From Rhizobium sp. BT04 (lineage in GTDB: Bacteria; Pseudomonadota; Alphaproteobacteria; Rhizobiales; Rhizobiaceae): a stretch of DNA of 64,000 bases. Of the stretch, positions 1 to 9,008 are shown piece by piece. Below the pieces are notes generated by a model. The model was given only the letters and a program-made list of their open reading frames with translations, did no database searches and was not told the origin of the DNA. A program made the translations under genes and the position numbers. The stretch spans positions 310,001 to 374,000 of the forward strand of contig NZ_CP125652.1 of assembly GCF_030053135.1 (NCBI RefSeq), written 5' to 3'. Every line of letters begins with the position of its first letter. Within the stretch, counting starts at the first letter, position 1.

Positions 1-582
1 TCGGCAGCAGTTTCCAGCTCTCCAGCCTTTCCGATTTCGGAAGCGGCGATGCCAGCCGCAGTTTCGCCGGCGCCTCCAGCGGCGGCTCCGGTTCGCGGCG
101 CCCTCCAGCGCGTGCCAGAAAGGCGTATAGACACGGTAGGGGGTGCCGCTGTCGGTCATCAGCCGGGAAGGTTCGTGCAGCAGCTGGCCCCCGAAGCTTC
201 TCGCCTCGATCGCCTGCTTGTCCAATTCGTGCTCGATGCGGATGTCGACGGCGGTGCCGGATGGATCGTAGCGCCGGTTCCAGAAGACGGCTTCGGCGCC
301 GCTCTCTCTGATGATAGCACGAAGAACCTCGAGCGCCTCGCCGCAGGCAAGCACCAGCCGTCCCTGGCGCCTGCGCAGCGCTCTGTCGAGCGCTGCCAGC
401 GAATGATGCAGCCACCAGGCCTGCGCGGCCCCGAGCGGACCGGTATGGGCCGCGGGCTCGCTGATATAGAGGAGGATGACCGGCCGCCCGGAGAGATGGG
501 CTGCATTGAGAGCCTGGTTGTCGTCAAGGCGCAAATCCTTGCGAAACCACAGAATGACCGGTTTTGCCGTGTCCTTTGCCAA
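1..582 (-). pseudogene. phrB: Deoxyribodipyrimidine photolyase, N-terminal part, frameshifted and cut by window edge
   Basis: Read on the minus strand from a TTG at 582, after an in-frame upstream stop and a GGGACGG-like ribosome site. The product opens with KPVILWFRKDLRLDDN, the typical photolyase/cryptochrome start, and continues with RLMTDSGTPYRVYTPFWHAL. The family repairs UV cyclobutane dimers using FAD and an antenna cofactor. At about 94-104 the reading frame breaks: the open frame turns into an Arg-rich nonsense tail, while the expected continuation (EPEPPLEAPAKLRL, then SERLESWKLLP) sits in another frame, as if one base were missing in the run GGGCGCCGCG. The gene is either inactivated or carries a sequencing error here. 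The C-terminal FAD domain lies outside the window. Confidence 0.75.
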
Positions 583-686
583 TGAGTCCGTCCCTGCTCG
601 TGTTCTTTCAACCTGCTACGGAGGTACGGAACGGCCGGATTAAAAGTTTCATCCGGAAGAAGAAGCGTTCGTCGCTGCCGGGACAT

Positions 687-714
687 GAAAAGGCCGGCGT
701 GAACCGGCCTTTTC
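687..714 (-). terminator. Intrinsic terminator downstream of the 758-1084 gene
   Basis: Perfect 11-bp inverted repeat (GAAAAGGCCGG at 687-697 and its complement at 704-714) around a 6-base loop. On the minus strand it ends in TTTTC. It lies just after the stop of the small secreted protein gene and before the photolyase. Confidence 0.75.
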
Positions 715-757
715 CAAGCGTGGCGCACCGCGCGACATGCTTGAAGCGTAGAAATGC

Positions 758-1084
758 TTAGTTGTCGTATTCGCGGCAGGCTTCGCTGATCGAGGCGCCG
801 CTCTGGCCGCCACGCGTGTCGACGCCGGACATCTGCTGTGGCATGCCGGGGCATTCCATCGTTTGCGGCTGTCCGATGCTCTGTGTCGTCATCGGATCGA
901 CCGGCGCCGTGCGCACCGGATACATGCCATTGTCGTCATTGGTGTAATCGGACGAGTAGTTGCCCGAACTCGGATCGGTCGAGCCGCCATTGGTCGGCCC
1001 GATCGGATCGGGGTTCGACTGGGCAAAGGCCGACGATGCCAGGCCGAGTGCAAGCAGAGAAGCGGCGACAAGGGATTTGGTCAT
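758..1084 (-). CDS. Small secreted protein of unknown function
   Basis: 108 residues. The first 21 form a clear Sec signal peptide (MTKSLVAASLLALGLASSAFA, cleavage expected before QSNP). The mature part is short, rich in Ser, Asn, Gly, Pro and Asp, low in complexity, with two Cys (in MECPG and EACRE) that could form one disulfide. No known domain recognised. The start is well supported: AAAGGAGG stands 8 bases before the ATG. A GGAAC-N17-GTT element upstream suggests control by the general-stress sigma factor, and a strong terminator follows. Probably a rhizobial periplasmic protein; function unknown. Confidence 0.8.
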   Translation of the reverse strand: MTKSLVAASLLALGLASSAFAQSNPDPIGPTNGGSTDPSSGNYSSDYTNDDNGMYPVRTAPVDPMTTQSIGQPQTMECPGMPQQMSGVDTRGGQSGASISEACREYDN

Positions 1085-1127
1085 GAGGATATCCTCCTTT
1101 GATTTTCATCTTGGATGACCCTGGTGT

Positions 1128-1152
1128 AACTGCTGGGTGGAATCATGGTTCC
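1128..1152 (-). promoter_or_regulatory. Candidate EcfG-type (general stress) promoter
   Basis: On the minus strand GGAAC (1152-1148) is followed after exactly 17 bases by GTT (1130-1128), matching the alphaproteobacterial EcfG pattern. It lies 44 bases upstream of the start of the secreted protein gene ending at 758, a normal promoter distance. Confidence 0.5.
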
Positions 1153-1283
1153 GAAATTCGCGAAAACTTGCACGCGGCCTTGCATGGTTACGCATAAACC
1201 TTAACGGCCGAAGCCGCTGGATCGCCGCCGCCGCCTGCCTTAGTGACCTGATGAAACGCTAAATTCAGCAGCATGAGGCCGCT

Positions 1284-1598
1284 ATGTTCGTTTCCCCTCG
1301 CGAGGCCGCAGATCTCGGTCTGCAGATTGCGCTTGCGCTCGCCTTGACGGCAAGCGGCATGGCAATCGCGTCCTCTGCCATGGGCGGCGAGAAGGCCGGT
1401 GTTTCCCCGATTGACCTCAGCCGCCCCTCGTTATGGAGCACAGTCCCGATGCGCGTCGACCCGACGACGCAGGCCCCTCTGCGCGCCGATGCTCCCACCG
1501 GGCTAAAACTCGCCGGCGGCCGCGATGATCAGTGTTATGACCGGATCGGCCTGCGTCTCTCCTGCGACTTGATCGCCACCGCCAGCACAGCCTTTTAG
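1284..1598 (+). CDS. Hypothetical protein with hydrophobic N-terminal segment
   Basis: 104 residues. An early hydrophobic stretch (LGLQIALALALTASGMAIA, about residues 11-29) could be an uncleaved signal anchor or signal peptide. The rest is soluble, with two Cys near the C-terminus (DDQCYDRIGLRLSCDLI) that could form a disulfide. No family recognised. The ribosome site is weak (GAGG before the ATG). It stands alone between the secreted protein and the Lrp gene, and the opposite-strand reading is less protein-like. Moderate confidence that it is real. Confidence 0.5.
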   Translation: MFVSPREAADLGLQIALALALTASGMAIASSAMGGEKAGVSPIDLSRPSLWSTVPMRVDPTTQAPLRADAPTGLKLAGGRDDQCYDRIGLRLSCDLIATASTAF

Positions 1599-1638
1599 GC
1601 CGCCTCTTCGGAGCCGCCTGGGAAGCAAGGGCTGCGCT

Positions 1639-2124
1639 TCAGCGCGAACGGCCGGTGGCCGCTAGCTGCACGGGCAGAATTGTCGATGCCTTGATGTCCT
1701 TCAGCACGAACATCGTATGCATCTCCTTGATGCCGGGCAGTCGGCGGATCACCGTCATGGCGAATTCGGCATAGTTGTCGAGATCGGTGGCAACCACTTG
1801 CAGCAGGAAGTCAGCCTCGCCGGCGACGGAATAGCAGGCGATGACCGCCTCCAGCTCGCCGACCTCGCGCTCGAAACGTTCGGCCTCGTCATGGGAATGC
1901 GTATCGATCTGCACACGCACGAAGGCGAGGACACCGAGGCCGACGGCGCGGCGATCGACGAGGGCTTGATAGCCGCGGATGACACCGGACTCTTCAAGCC
2001 GCTTTACTCTGCGCCAGCAGGGCGAGGTCGACATCCCCACGCGTTCCGCCAGCTCCTGGTTGGTCAGCCGTCCTTCGCTTTGAAGCGCCTTCAATATCCG
2101 GATATCTCCCGGCTCGAATTCCAT
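1639..2124 (-). CDS. Lrp/AsnC family transcriptional regulator
   Basis: 161 residues from the ATG at 2124 (AAAGGACT nine bases upstream); an ATG at 2145 is possible. N-terminal AsnC-type helix-turn-helix (LQSEGRLTNQELAERVGMS, then PCWRRVKRLEESGVI), followed by the RAM ligand-binding/oligomerisation domain (FVRVQIDTHSHDEAERFER, later GEADFLLQVVATDLDNY). Length and domain order are normal for the family, which usually responds to amino acids. It is divergent from the DUF2000 gene at 2263 across 138 bp, the arrangement typical of an Lrp regulator and its target. The target is an inference. Confidence 0.92.
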   Translation of the reverse strand: MEFEPGDIRILKALQSEGRLTNQELAERVGMSTSPCWRRVKRLEESGVIRGYQALVDRRAVGLGVLAFVRVQIDTHSHDEAERFEREVGELEAVIACYSVAGEADFLLQVVATDLDNYAEFAMTVIRRLPGIKEMHTMFVLKDIKASTILPVQLAATGRSR

Positions 2125-2262
2125 AACAGGTGAGTCCTTTCTCATTTTGTTGATGTACGGGAAGATCCTACCAAAATCGCAGGCGAGACGACAGGAATAG
2201 GCAGGATATTTCCATGGCTTTCGATAGGTTGGGGAGGTCGAACGAGGAAGGGAGACTGAGGG

Positions 2263-2682
2263 ATGACGGGTGAGGACTGGCGTGTCGCGGTGATTGTCGA
2301 GCCGGGGCTGCTGGCCGGCGAACTCGCCAATACTGTCGCCGTGCTGTCGATCGGCCTCGGCGCTGCAGCCCCCGCGCTTGCCGGTGCGCGGCTGACCGAT
2401 CAGGCCGGCCGGATATTTCATGTCAGCGCCAACAAGCCGGTGCCGGTGCTGCAGGCGGCGGCCGCGGATCTGAGATCGCTGCTGCTGAAGGCTTTGCCGG
2501 CGCCTGACGGCGCCCTGGTCGTGCCGTTCCCACGTTTTGCCCGCACCCTGCACGTCTATGCCGAATACGAGGCTTCGATACCGGAACGCGACCTCTCCCG
2601 CGAAACCATCGACGGTGTCGGGCTCGCCGGTCCGACGAAGTGGATCCGTTCGCTGACGGGTTCACTGAAGCTGCTGCGTTGA
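2263..2682 (+). CDS. DUF2000 family protein
   Basis: 139 residues. The pattern RVAVIVEPGLLAGELANT, then AVLSIGLG, then KPVPVLQAAAADLRSLL fits DUF2000, a small alpha/beta family of unknown activity often found beside Lrp-type regulators. GGGAG precedes the ATG by 7 bases. No signal peptide or membrane segment, so cytoplasmic. It is divergently transcribed from the Lrp gene and is probably its target. Substrate and reaction unknown. Confidence 0.8.
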   Translation: MTGEDWRVAVIVEPGLLAGELANTVAVLSIGLGAAAPALAGARLTDQAGRIFHVSANKPVPVLQAAAADLRSLLLKALPAPDGALVVPFPRFARTLHVYAEYEASIPERDLSRETIDGVGLAGPTKWIRSLTGSLKLLR

Positions 2683-2813
2683 CGCATGTGGGTAAGGCTT
2701 GCCGCGGCGTATAGACCGGCCCGTCCCTGCCAAAGCTTGCAAAAGGCGACGATTTGCCGTTTCATCGGGCGATAGCGACAACCATCCGATGCTCTTCCTT
2801 AAAGGATCCGCCT

Positions 2814-3491
2814 TTGTCCCTGCCGATGCCCCGCGGCTTCGAGAAGCCTTATGCCGCCTTCCTGTTCGATATGGACGGTACCATCCTCAATTCGATCCGT
2901 GCCGCCGAGCGTGTATGGAGCGATTGGGCGAGACGCCACGGGCTCGATGTCGCCGCTTTCCTACCGAAGATGCATGGATCGCGCGGGGTCGACACGATCG
3001 CCCGGCTGAACCTGCCGGGCGTTGATCCCGAACATGAATCCGGGCTGGTGACCGAGGCTGAAATCGCCGATGTCGGCGATGTCGTTGCCATCCCTGGCGC
3101 CGCGGCATTCCTGAGCGCGTTGCCGCCCGATCGCTGGGCGATCGTCACCTCCTCGCCCTTGCGCCTTGCCCATCGGCGGCTGGAGGCGGCAGGCCTGCCG
3201 CTGCCGAAATTCATGGTGACGGCGGAGGACGTCAAGGTCGGAAAACCCGACCCGCAATGTTACATCTTAGGCGCCGAACGCCTCGGCGTCGGCACGCAGG
3301 ACTGCCTGGTGTTCGAGGATGTCAAAGCCGGCATCACCGCCGGCGAGGCGGCGGGCGCCGATGTCATGGTCGTGACCGCAACCCATCACCAGAAGATGGA
3401 AACGTCGCATCCGACCCTCTCATCCTATAATGAGATTTCCGTCCGCATCTCCGCCGATCGCAGAATGCTGATCGTTCCCAATGCGGCCTGA
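2814..3491 (+). CDS. HAD-superfamily phosphatase (sugar-phosphatase/phosphoglycolate-phosphatase-like)
   Basis: About 225 residues. All HAD motifs are visible: FLFDMDGTILNS (nucleophile Asp and acid/base Asp), IVTSSP (motif II), the Lys in VKVGKPDP (motif III) and VFEDVKAGITAG (motif IV). The helical cap between motifs I and II marks subclass I, close to YfbT/GPP-type sugar phosphatases. Two starts are possible: TTG at 2814 with AAAGGA 7 bases upstream, or ATG at 2826 four codons later. The TTG has the better ribosome site. Substrate cannot be named from sequence. Convergent with nasA. Confidence 0.9.
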   Translation: MSLPMPRGFEKPYAAFLFDMDGTILNSIRAAERVWSDWARRHGLDVAAFLPKMHGSRGVDTIARLNLPGVDPEHESGLVTEAEIADVGDVVAIPGAAAFLSALPPDRWAIVTSSPLRLAHRRLEAAGLPLPKFMVTAEDVKVGKPDPQCYILGAERLGVGTQDCLVFEDVKAGITAGEAAGADVMVVTATHHQKMETSHPTLSSYNEISVRISADRRMLIVPNAA

Positions 3492-3527
3492 CATCAGTCC
3501 GGCCGCGCTATAGCGTCCTTTGCGCTT

Positions 3528-6185
3528 TCACTCCGCGGCGGCAGTCAGACAGCGATCGATGATCCTGCCGATTTCGCTGCGGCAGGAGCCGCAATTGGTT
3601 CCGGCGCTGGTTTCCTTGCCGACCGCCTCGACGCTGTGGCATCCGCCGCGCACGGCGGCAGCGATCTGGTTGACCCCGACACAGAAGCAGGAGCAGACGG
3701 TGGCGCCTGGATCCGGCCTGCCGGCGCCGGGGCGGCCTGCAACGAGCGCAAAGCGTTTCCGGAGATCGCCATGCGAGGCTGAAAGCTGCGAGATCGCCCA
3801 GTTGCGTGCGACGGCGACGGGCTCGCGTGCCAGAAACAGCGCGGCAAGCAGGACCTCGGCATCGAAGAAGGCGAGCCTAAGGTCGCCGGATTGCCGGTCG
3901 GCATAACCAAGCGGTTCGATCTCTGCCGGAATGGCGAAAACCGCCCGGCACCAGGCCGTCCAGTCTTCGACGGCCTCAGTGAAGGCAAGCTCCAGCCGCC
4001 AGCCGCCATCGGCTTTCGCCAGCGCCCAATAGGCGGCATCTGGTGTTTCCGGTTTTGTCGCCGAGACGGCGAAGCCGTAATGCGTGGCGCGGAAGGGCCG
4101 GACGGCGACGGCGACGTTCTTCGACGCCGGCTGGCCGGAAACGGGATCGGTGATCGGCGCGACCACGGCGTCGATCCGTGCTTTGGCCGCGAACTGGTCG
4201 TTCCAGTGCATCGGCGCAAAGATGCCGCCGCGGGCCTGGCGATCGGTCACCAGCGCCCGGACGATTGCCTTGCCATACGGACTGTCGATCTCGACGAGAC
4301 CGGCGCTCGATATGCCGGTCTCGATCGCGTCGCGTGGATGGATCTCCGCGAAAGGTTCGGCGATATGGGCGGAAAGCCGTGCGCTCTTTCCGGTGCGGGT
4401 CATCGTGTGCCACTGGTCGCGAATGCGCCCGGTATTCAGCGTGAAGGGGAAGTCGGCATTGGTGCGGTTCGTTTCGGGTGGCTTGACCGCGACAAAACGC
4501 GCCTTGCCATCGGCATGGTAGAAACCGCCCTCGGCGAAGAAGCGGGTGACGCCGGCTTCGGTCCCTGCCGCCTGTGGCCACTGGAAAGGCGACAGCGCGT
4601 CATAGACGTCCCCGCTCATGCCGGCGCGCGCGCCGATATCGAAATCGCGGCTGCCGTTATTTTCGAAGGCGGAAAGGGCGGCATGTTCGGAGAAGATCTC
4701 CACCGGCGCGTCGAAATCGAAAGCGGCGGCAAAGCCCATCCGGCGTCCGACCTCGGCAAGCTGCCACCAGTCGGCTTTCGCATCGCCGGGGAGCCCGAGA
4801 AACGGCCGCTGCCGTGAAATGCGCCGTTCGGAATTGGTGACGGTGCCGTCCTTCTCGCCCCAGCCGAGCGAAGGCAGAAGCACATCTGCATGCCGGGCCG
4901 TATCCGTCTCTCTCCGGATGTCCGAGACGACGACGAAGGGACAGGCGGCGATCGCCCTTTCGACGCTGTCGGCATCCGGCATCGAGACGACCGGATTGGT
5001 GGCCATGATCCAGAGCGCCTTGATGCGCCCGTCGGCCACCGCACGGAACATGTCGACCGCCTTCAGGCCGGGTTTTGCGGCGATGACCGGCGAATTCCAG
5101 AAGCGCTGCACCCGGTCGCGATCGTCAGCATTTTCGATTGCCATATGAGCTGCCAGCATGTTGGCAAGGCCGCCGACCTCGCGCCCGCCCATGGCGTTCG
5201 GTTGGCCGGTCAGCGAGAACGGCCCCATGCCCGGGCGGCCGATGCGGCCGGTCGCCAGATGGCAGTTAAGGATGGCATTGACCTTGTCGGTGCCGGAGGA
5301 GGACTGGTTGACGCCCTGGCTGTAGCAGGTCACGACTTTCGGCGTCGTCTCGAACAGGCGGAAGAACTCCCGGATCTGCATGGCCGGCAGCCCGGTGCGT
5401 TCCAGGAGATCGTTGATATCAAGTGCTGCGGCCGCCGCAAAAGCGTCGCCGAAACCTTCGGTATGAGCGGCGATATAATTCTGGTCGATGGCCGGGCTTG
5501 TCGCGAGATGGGCAAGCAGTCCCATGAACAGCGCGACGTCGCCATCGGGTCGGATCGCCAGGTGCAGGTCGGCGATATCGCATGTCATCGTCCGGCGCGG
5601 ATCGATGACGACGATCCGCAAGTTGGGCCGCGCTGTCTTCGCGGCGGCAAGCCGCTGGTAGATGACGGGATGACACCAGGCAAGATTGGAGCCGATCAGG
5701 ATCACCAGATCCGCAAGTTCGATATCCTCATAGGTCCCGGGCACGGTATCGGCGCCGAAGGCGCGGCGATGCCCCGCCACCGAGGAGGACATGCAGAGCC
5801 TTGAATTGGTGTCGATATTGGCCGAGCCGATGAAGCCCTTCATCAGCTTGTTGGCGAGGTAATAATCCTCGGTCAGCAGCTGGCCAGAGACATAGAAGGC
5901 AACGGAATCTGGCCCGTGTTCAGCGATCGTTTCGGAGAAACGCCGGGCGACTAAGTCAAGCGCTTCGTCCCAGCCGCTGCGCTCGCCTGCAATTTCGGGA
6001 TGGAGAAGCCGGCCGTCGAGATCGATGGTTTCGGCAAGCGCCGACCCCTTCGAGCAGAGCCGGCCGAAATTCGACGGATGCTCGGGATCGCCCTTGACGC
6101 TGACGGTTCCGGCCTCGTCGACCGTGGCGATAACGCCGCAGCCGACACCGCAATAGGGACAGGTGGTCTTGACCTCAGCCGCCAT
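3528..6185 (-). CDS. nasA: Assimilatory nitrate reductase, catalytic subunit
   Basis: 885 residues, cytoplasmic (no Tat signal). Reduces nitrate to nitrite using Mo-bis-MGD. A 4Fe-4S cluster is bound by Cys9, Cys12, Cys16 and Cys44 (CPYCGVGC, then RLCSKGS). Cys131 in NSRLCMSS is the likely molybdenum ligand. Molybdopterin oxidoreductase and dinucleotide-binding domains follow. The last ~56 residues are a BFD-like [2Fe-2S] domain (VCSCFCVGVNQI, then TNCGSC) that probably takes electrons, as in Klebsiella-type NasA. Last gene of narK-nirB-nirD-nasA; its ATG follows the nirD stop directly, indicating translational coupling. Confidence 0.96.
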   Translation of the reverse strand: MAAEVKTTCPYCGVGCGVIATVDEAGTVSVKGDPEHPSNFGRLCSKGSALAETIDLDGRLLHPEIAGERSGWDEALDLVARRFSETIAEHGPDSVAFYVSGQLLTEDYYLANKLMKGFIGSANIDTNSRLCMSSSVAGHRRAFGADTVPGTYEDIELADLVILIGSNLAWCHPVIYQRLAAAKTARPNLRIVVIDPRRTMTCDIADLHLAIRPDGDVALFMGLLAHLATSPAIDQNYIAAHTEGFGDAFAAAAALDINDLLERTGLPAMQIREFFRLFETTPKVVTCYSQGVNQSSSGTDKVNAILNCHLATGRIGRPGMGPFSLTGQPNAMGGREVGGLANMLAAHMAIENADDRDRVQRFWNSPVIAAKPGLKAVDMFRAVADGRIKALWIMATNPVVSMPDADSVERAIAACPFVVVSDIRRETDTARHADVLLPSLGWGEKDGTVTNSERRISRQRPFLGLPGDAKADWWQLAEVGRRMGFAAAFDFDAPVEIFSEHAALSAFENNGSRDFDIGARAGMSGDVYDALSPFQWPQAAGTEAGVTRFFAEGGFYHADGKARFVAVKPPETNRTNADFPFTLNTGRIRDQWHTMTRTGKSARLSAHIAEPFAEIHPRDAIETGISSAGLVEIDSPYGKAIVRALVTDRQARGGIFAPMHWNDQFAAKARIDAVVAPITDPVSGQPASKNVAVAVRPFRATHYGFAVSATKPETPDAAYWALAKADGGWRLELAFTEAVEDWTAWCRAVFAIPAEIEPLGYADRQSGDLRLAFFDAEVLLAALFLAREPVAVARNWAISQLSASHGDLRKRFALVAGRPGAGRPDPGATVCSCFCVGVNQIAAAVRGGCHSVEAVGKETSAGTNCGSCRSEIGRIIDRCLTAAAE

Positions 6186-6530
6186 CTATTCCGCCGCCAT
6201 CATCAGGCTTTCAAGCGCGATGAAGAGGGCGCCGTCCTCGTTGCGGACCGGTATGGTCCGCACCTCGCCCTGGTCGGCGCCGAGCGCCTTGCCGGTTTCG
6301 AGAGAAATCACCCAATTGTGCAGCGGGCAGGTGACGGCCTTGGCATGCACAATGCCCTGGGAGAGCGGACCGCCCTTATGCGGGCAGTGATCCTCGATGG
6401 CGAAGACCTCGTTTTCGGCCGTGCGGAAGACGGCGATCTTGCCCTGCGGCGTCTTCACGCAACGCGCGCCGCGCAGCGGAATATCGGAGATGTCACCGAT
6501 CGGATGCCAGTTTTCATTGGGCCAGTTCAT
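6186..6530 (-). CDS. nirD: Nitrite reductase (NADH) small subunit, Rieske-type
   Basis: 114 residues from the ATG at 6530, chosen because AAGGAG lies 6 bases upstream; an ATG two codons earlier sits right on the ribosome site. A Rieske [2Fe-2S] motif is intact (HCPHKGGPLSQG with Cys-x-His, then CPLHNW with Cys-x-x-His), unlike E. coli NirD where the ligands are lost. It is the partner of NirB in six-electron reduction of nitrite to ammonium. The start lies 10 bases beyond the nirB stop, in the same operon. Confidence 0.95.
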   Translation of the reverse strand: MNWPNENWHPIGDISDIPLRGARCVKTPQGKIAVFRTAENEVFAIEDHCPHKGGPLSQGIVHAKAVTCPLHNWVISLETGKALGADQGEVRTIPVRNEDGALFIALESLMMAAE

Positions 6531-6540
6531 GTCCATCTCC

Positions 6541-8991
6541 TTACTCGGCTGCCTGCGGATAGCCGATCGTCGCCATCGGCTTGAACTCGTGCTTGTCCTT
6601 GCCGGAAACACGCTCCGACCAGGGATCGACCTGGGCAAATTTCTGGCTGAAGACGAAGCGGTCGTAATAGGCCTTGCGCTTTTCGGCATCACCCATGATC
6701 TGGCGGCGGATTTCCTCCAGGCCGATGCGCTTGGCCCACTTGTAGATGCGCTCGAGATAGCGGGCCTGCTCGCGGTACATCTGCGTCAGTGCCACGATAT
6801 GCTCCAGCGCCTCGTCTTCGGTCTTCACGAGGCCGAGCACTTCCGTGCCCTTGATGTCGAGACCGGCCGCACCGGCGAAATGGATCTCGAAACCGGAATC
6901 CACGCAGATCACGCCGATATCCTTGCAGGTTGCTTCCGCGCAGTTGCGCGGGCAGCCGGAGACGGCCATCTTCAGCTTGGCCGGCGTCCAGGAGCCCCAC
7001 ATGAACCTCTCGATGCGAATGCCGAGACCGGTGGAATCCTGTGTGCCGAAGCGACACCAGTCAGAGCCGACGCAGGTCTTCACCGTGCGCAGACCCTTGG
7101 CATAAGCCTGGCCGGAGACGAAACCGGCCTTGCCGAGATCGGCCCAGACGGCGGGCAGGTCTTCCTTCTCGATGCCGAGCAGGTCGATGCGCTGGCCGCC
7201 CGTGACCTTCACCATCGGAATCTCGAACTTGTCGACGACATCGGCGATGGCGCGCAGCTCGTTCGCATTGGTGACGCCGCCCCACATGCGCGGAACGACG
7301 GAGTAGGTGCCGTCCTTCTGGATGTTGGCGTGGACGCGCTCATTGATGAACCGCGACTGGTAGTCGTCGGCATATTCATCCGGCCAGTCGCAGACGAGGT
7401 AATAGTTGAGCGCCGGCCGACATTTGGCGCAGCCGCAGGAAGTCTTCCATTCGAGCTCCTGCATGACGGCAGGGATGCTCTTCAGACCCTTGGCCTTGAT
7501 CAGCCGGCGAACGTCGTCATGGCCGAGTTCGGTGCAGGTGCACATCGGCTGTACGGCAGTCGGATTGTAGCTGTCGCCGAGCGTCAGCGCCATGAGTTGT
7601 TCGACGAGGCCGGTGCAGGAGCCGCACGAGGCGGATGCCTTCGTGTGCGCACGCACGTCGTCGAGCGACGTCAGCCCTTTGCCTGAAATCGTCGAGATGA
7701 TTTTACCCTTGCATACGCCGTTGCAGCCACAGATCTCCGCGTCATCCGGCAAGGCTGCAACGGCCGCCATAGGGTCCAGCGGCGACCCTCCCTGATAGGC
7801 CTGTCCGAAGATCAGCGTCTCGCGCATCTCCGAAATATCGGTTGCCTTCTTTTTCAGGTCGTTGAACCAGGCGCCGTCGGCGGTTTCGCCGTAAAGCACG
7901 GTGCCGATGATCTTATTGTCCTTGAGCACCAGGCGCTTGTAGACGCCGGCGCTGGCATCGCGCAGCACGATCTCCTCGCGGTCGTCGCCGTCGGCGAAAT
8001 CGCCGAGCGAATAAAGCTCGATGCCGGTGACCTTGAGCTTGGTTGGCGTATCCGCGTGAACGAAGGCGGGCGAGCGATCGCCGGAGAGATGCGCGGCGGC
8101 GATACGGGCCATTTCATAGAGCGGCGCAACGAGGCCATAGACCATGCCGCCGACCTCGGCACATTCGCCGAGCGCGAGAATATCGCCATCCGAGGTCTGC
8201 ATGCCGGCATCGACGACGATGCCGCGATTGACCGCAATGCCGGCGTCCTTCGCCAGGCCGACACTCGGACGAATGCCGACGGCCATGACGACCAGTGTTG
8301 CCGGGATGATGCGGCCGTCGTCAAGCTCGATGCCCTCGACCCGGCCGTCGCCGATAATCGCCTTGGTATTGGCCTTGCAGATGACCTTGATGCCGCGTTC
8401 CTCGACCGCCTTCTGCAGCAGATAGCCGGCGGCAGGATCGAGCTGGCGCTCCATCAGCGTCGGCATGACGTGCAGGACGGTGACGTCCATGCCGCGCTGG
8501 GCAAGACCGGCCGCCGCTTCCAGGCCAAGCAGGCCGCCACCGATGACAACAGCCTTTTCGCGCGACTGAGCGGCGAGCAGCATGGCCTGCACGTCGTCGA
8601 GATCGCGATAGGTGATGACGCCGGGCAGATCCTTCCCGGGAACCGGGATGATGAAGGGCACGGAACCGGTTGCGATCACCAGCTTGTCGTAGCTTTCGGT
8701 GACGCCGTGGTCGGAGGTGACGGTCTTGGCTTCACGATCGATATTGACGATCTTGTGGCCCTTGTAGAGCATGATGCCATGCTTGATATACCAGCCGTCG
8801 CCGTGAATGATGATCTGCTCGTAGTCCTTTTCTCCCGAGAGAACCGGCGACAGCATGATGCGGTCGTAATTGACGCGCGGCTCGGCATTGAAGATCGTAA
8901 CTTCATAGCGACCCGGCGCCTGCTCGAAGAGGTGCTCCAGCATGCGCCCGGGCGCCATGCCATTGCCGATGATGACAAGTTTTTCGGTCAT
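6541..8991 (-). CDS. nirB: Nitrite reductase (NADH) large subunit
   Basis: 816 residues, cytoplasmic. Domains in order: FAD-binding pyridine-nucleotide oxidoreductase start (LVIIGNGMAPGR), NADH-binding GGGLLGLEAA near residue 155, a BFD-like [2Fe-2S] domain (CGCNGVCKGKI), and the siroheme/4Fe-4S sulfite-nitrite reductase domain with ligand Cys640, Cys646 (CVGSDWC), Cys680 and Cys684 (CPRNC). Catalyses NADH-dependent reduction of nitrite to ammonium with NirD. It follows narK by 17 bases and precedes nirD, giving import, nitrite reduction and nitrate reduction in one transcript. Confidence 0.97.
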   Translation of the reverse strand: MTEKLVIIGNGMAPGRMLEHLFEQAPGRYEVTIFNAEPRVNYDRIMLSPVLSGEKDYEQIIIHGDGWYIKHGIMLYKGHKIVNIDREAKTVTSDHGVTESYDKLVIATGSVPFIIPVPGKDLPGVITYRDLDDVQAMLLAAQSREKAVVIGGGLLGLEAAAGLAQRGMDVTVLHVMPTLMERQLDPAAGYLLQKAVEERGIKVICKANTKAIIGDGRVEGIELDDGRIIPATLVVMAVGIRPSVGLAKDAGIAVNRGIVVDAGMQTSDGDILALGECAEVGGMVYGLVAPLYEMARIAAAHLSGDRSPAFVHADTPTKLKVTGIELYSLGDFADGDDREEIVLRDASAGVYKRLVLKDNKIIGTVLYGETADGAWFNDLKKKATDISEMRETLIFGQAYQGGSPLDPMAAVAALPDDAEICGCNGVCKGKIISTISGKGLTSLDDVRAHTKASASCGSCTGLVEQLMALTLGDSYNPTAVQPMCTCTELGHDDVRRLIKAKGLKSIPAVMQELEWKTSCGCAKCRPALNYYLVCDWPDEYADDYQSRFINERVHANIQKDGTYSVVPRMWGGVTNANELRAIADVVDKFEIPMVKVTGGQRIDLLGIEKEDLPAVWADLGKAGFVSGQAYAKGLRTVKTCVGSDWCRFGTQDSTGLGIRIERFMWGSWTPAKLKMAVSGCPRNCAEATCKDIGVICVDSGFEIHFAGAAGLDIKGTEVLGLVKTEDEALEHIVALTQMYREQARYLERIYKWAKRIGLEEIRRQIMGDAEKRKAYYDRFVFSQKFAQVDPWSERVSGKDKHEFKPMATIGYPQAAE

Positions 8992-9008
8992 ATTTCCAGG
9001 TCCTTAGA

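Noticed and set aside
39-585. Plus-strand open frame opposite the photolyase
   Set aside because: No ribosome site or family match; the minus strand carries recognisable photolyase sequence across the whole stretch.
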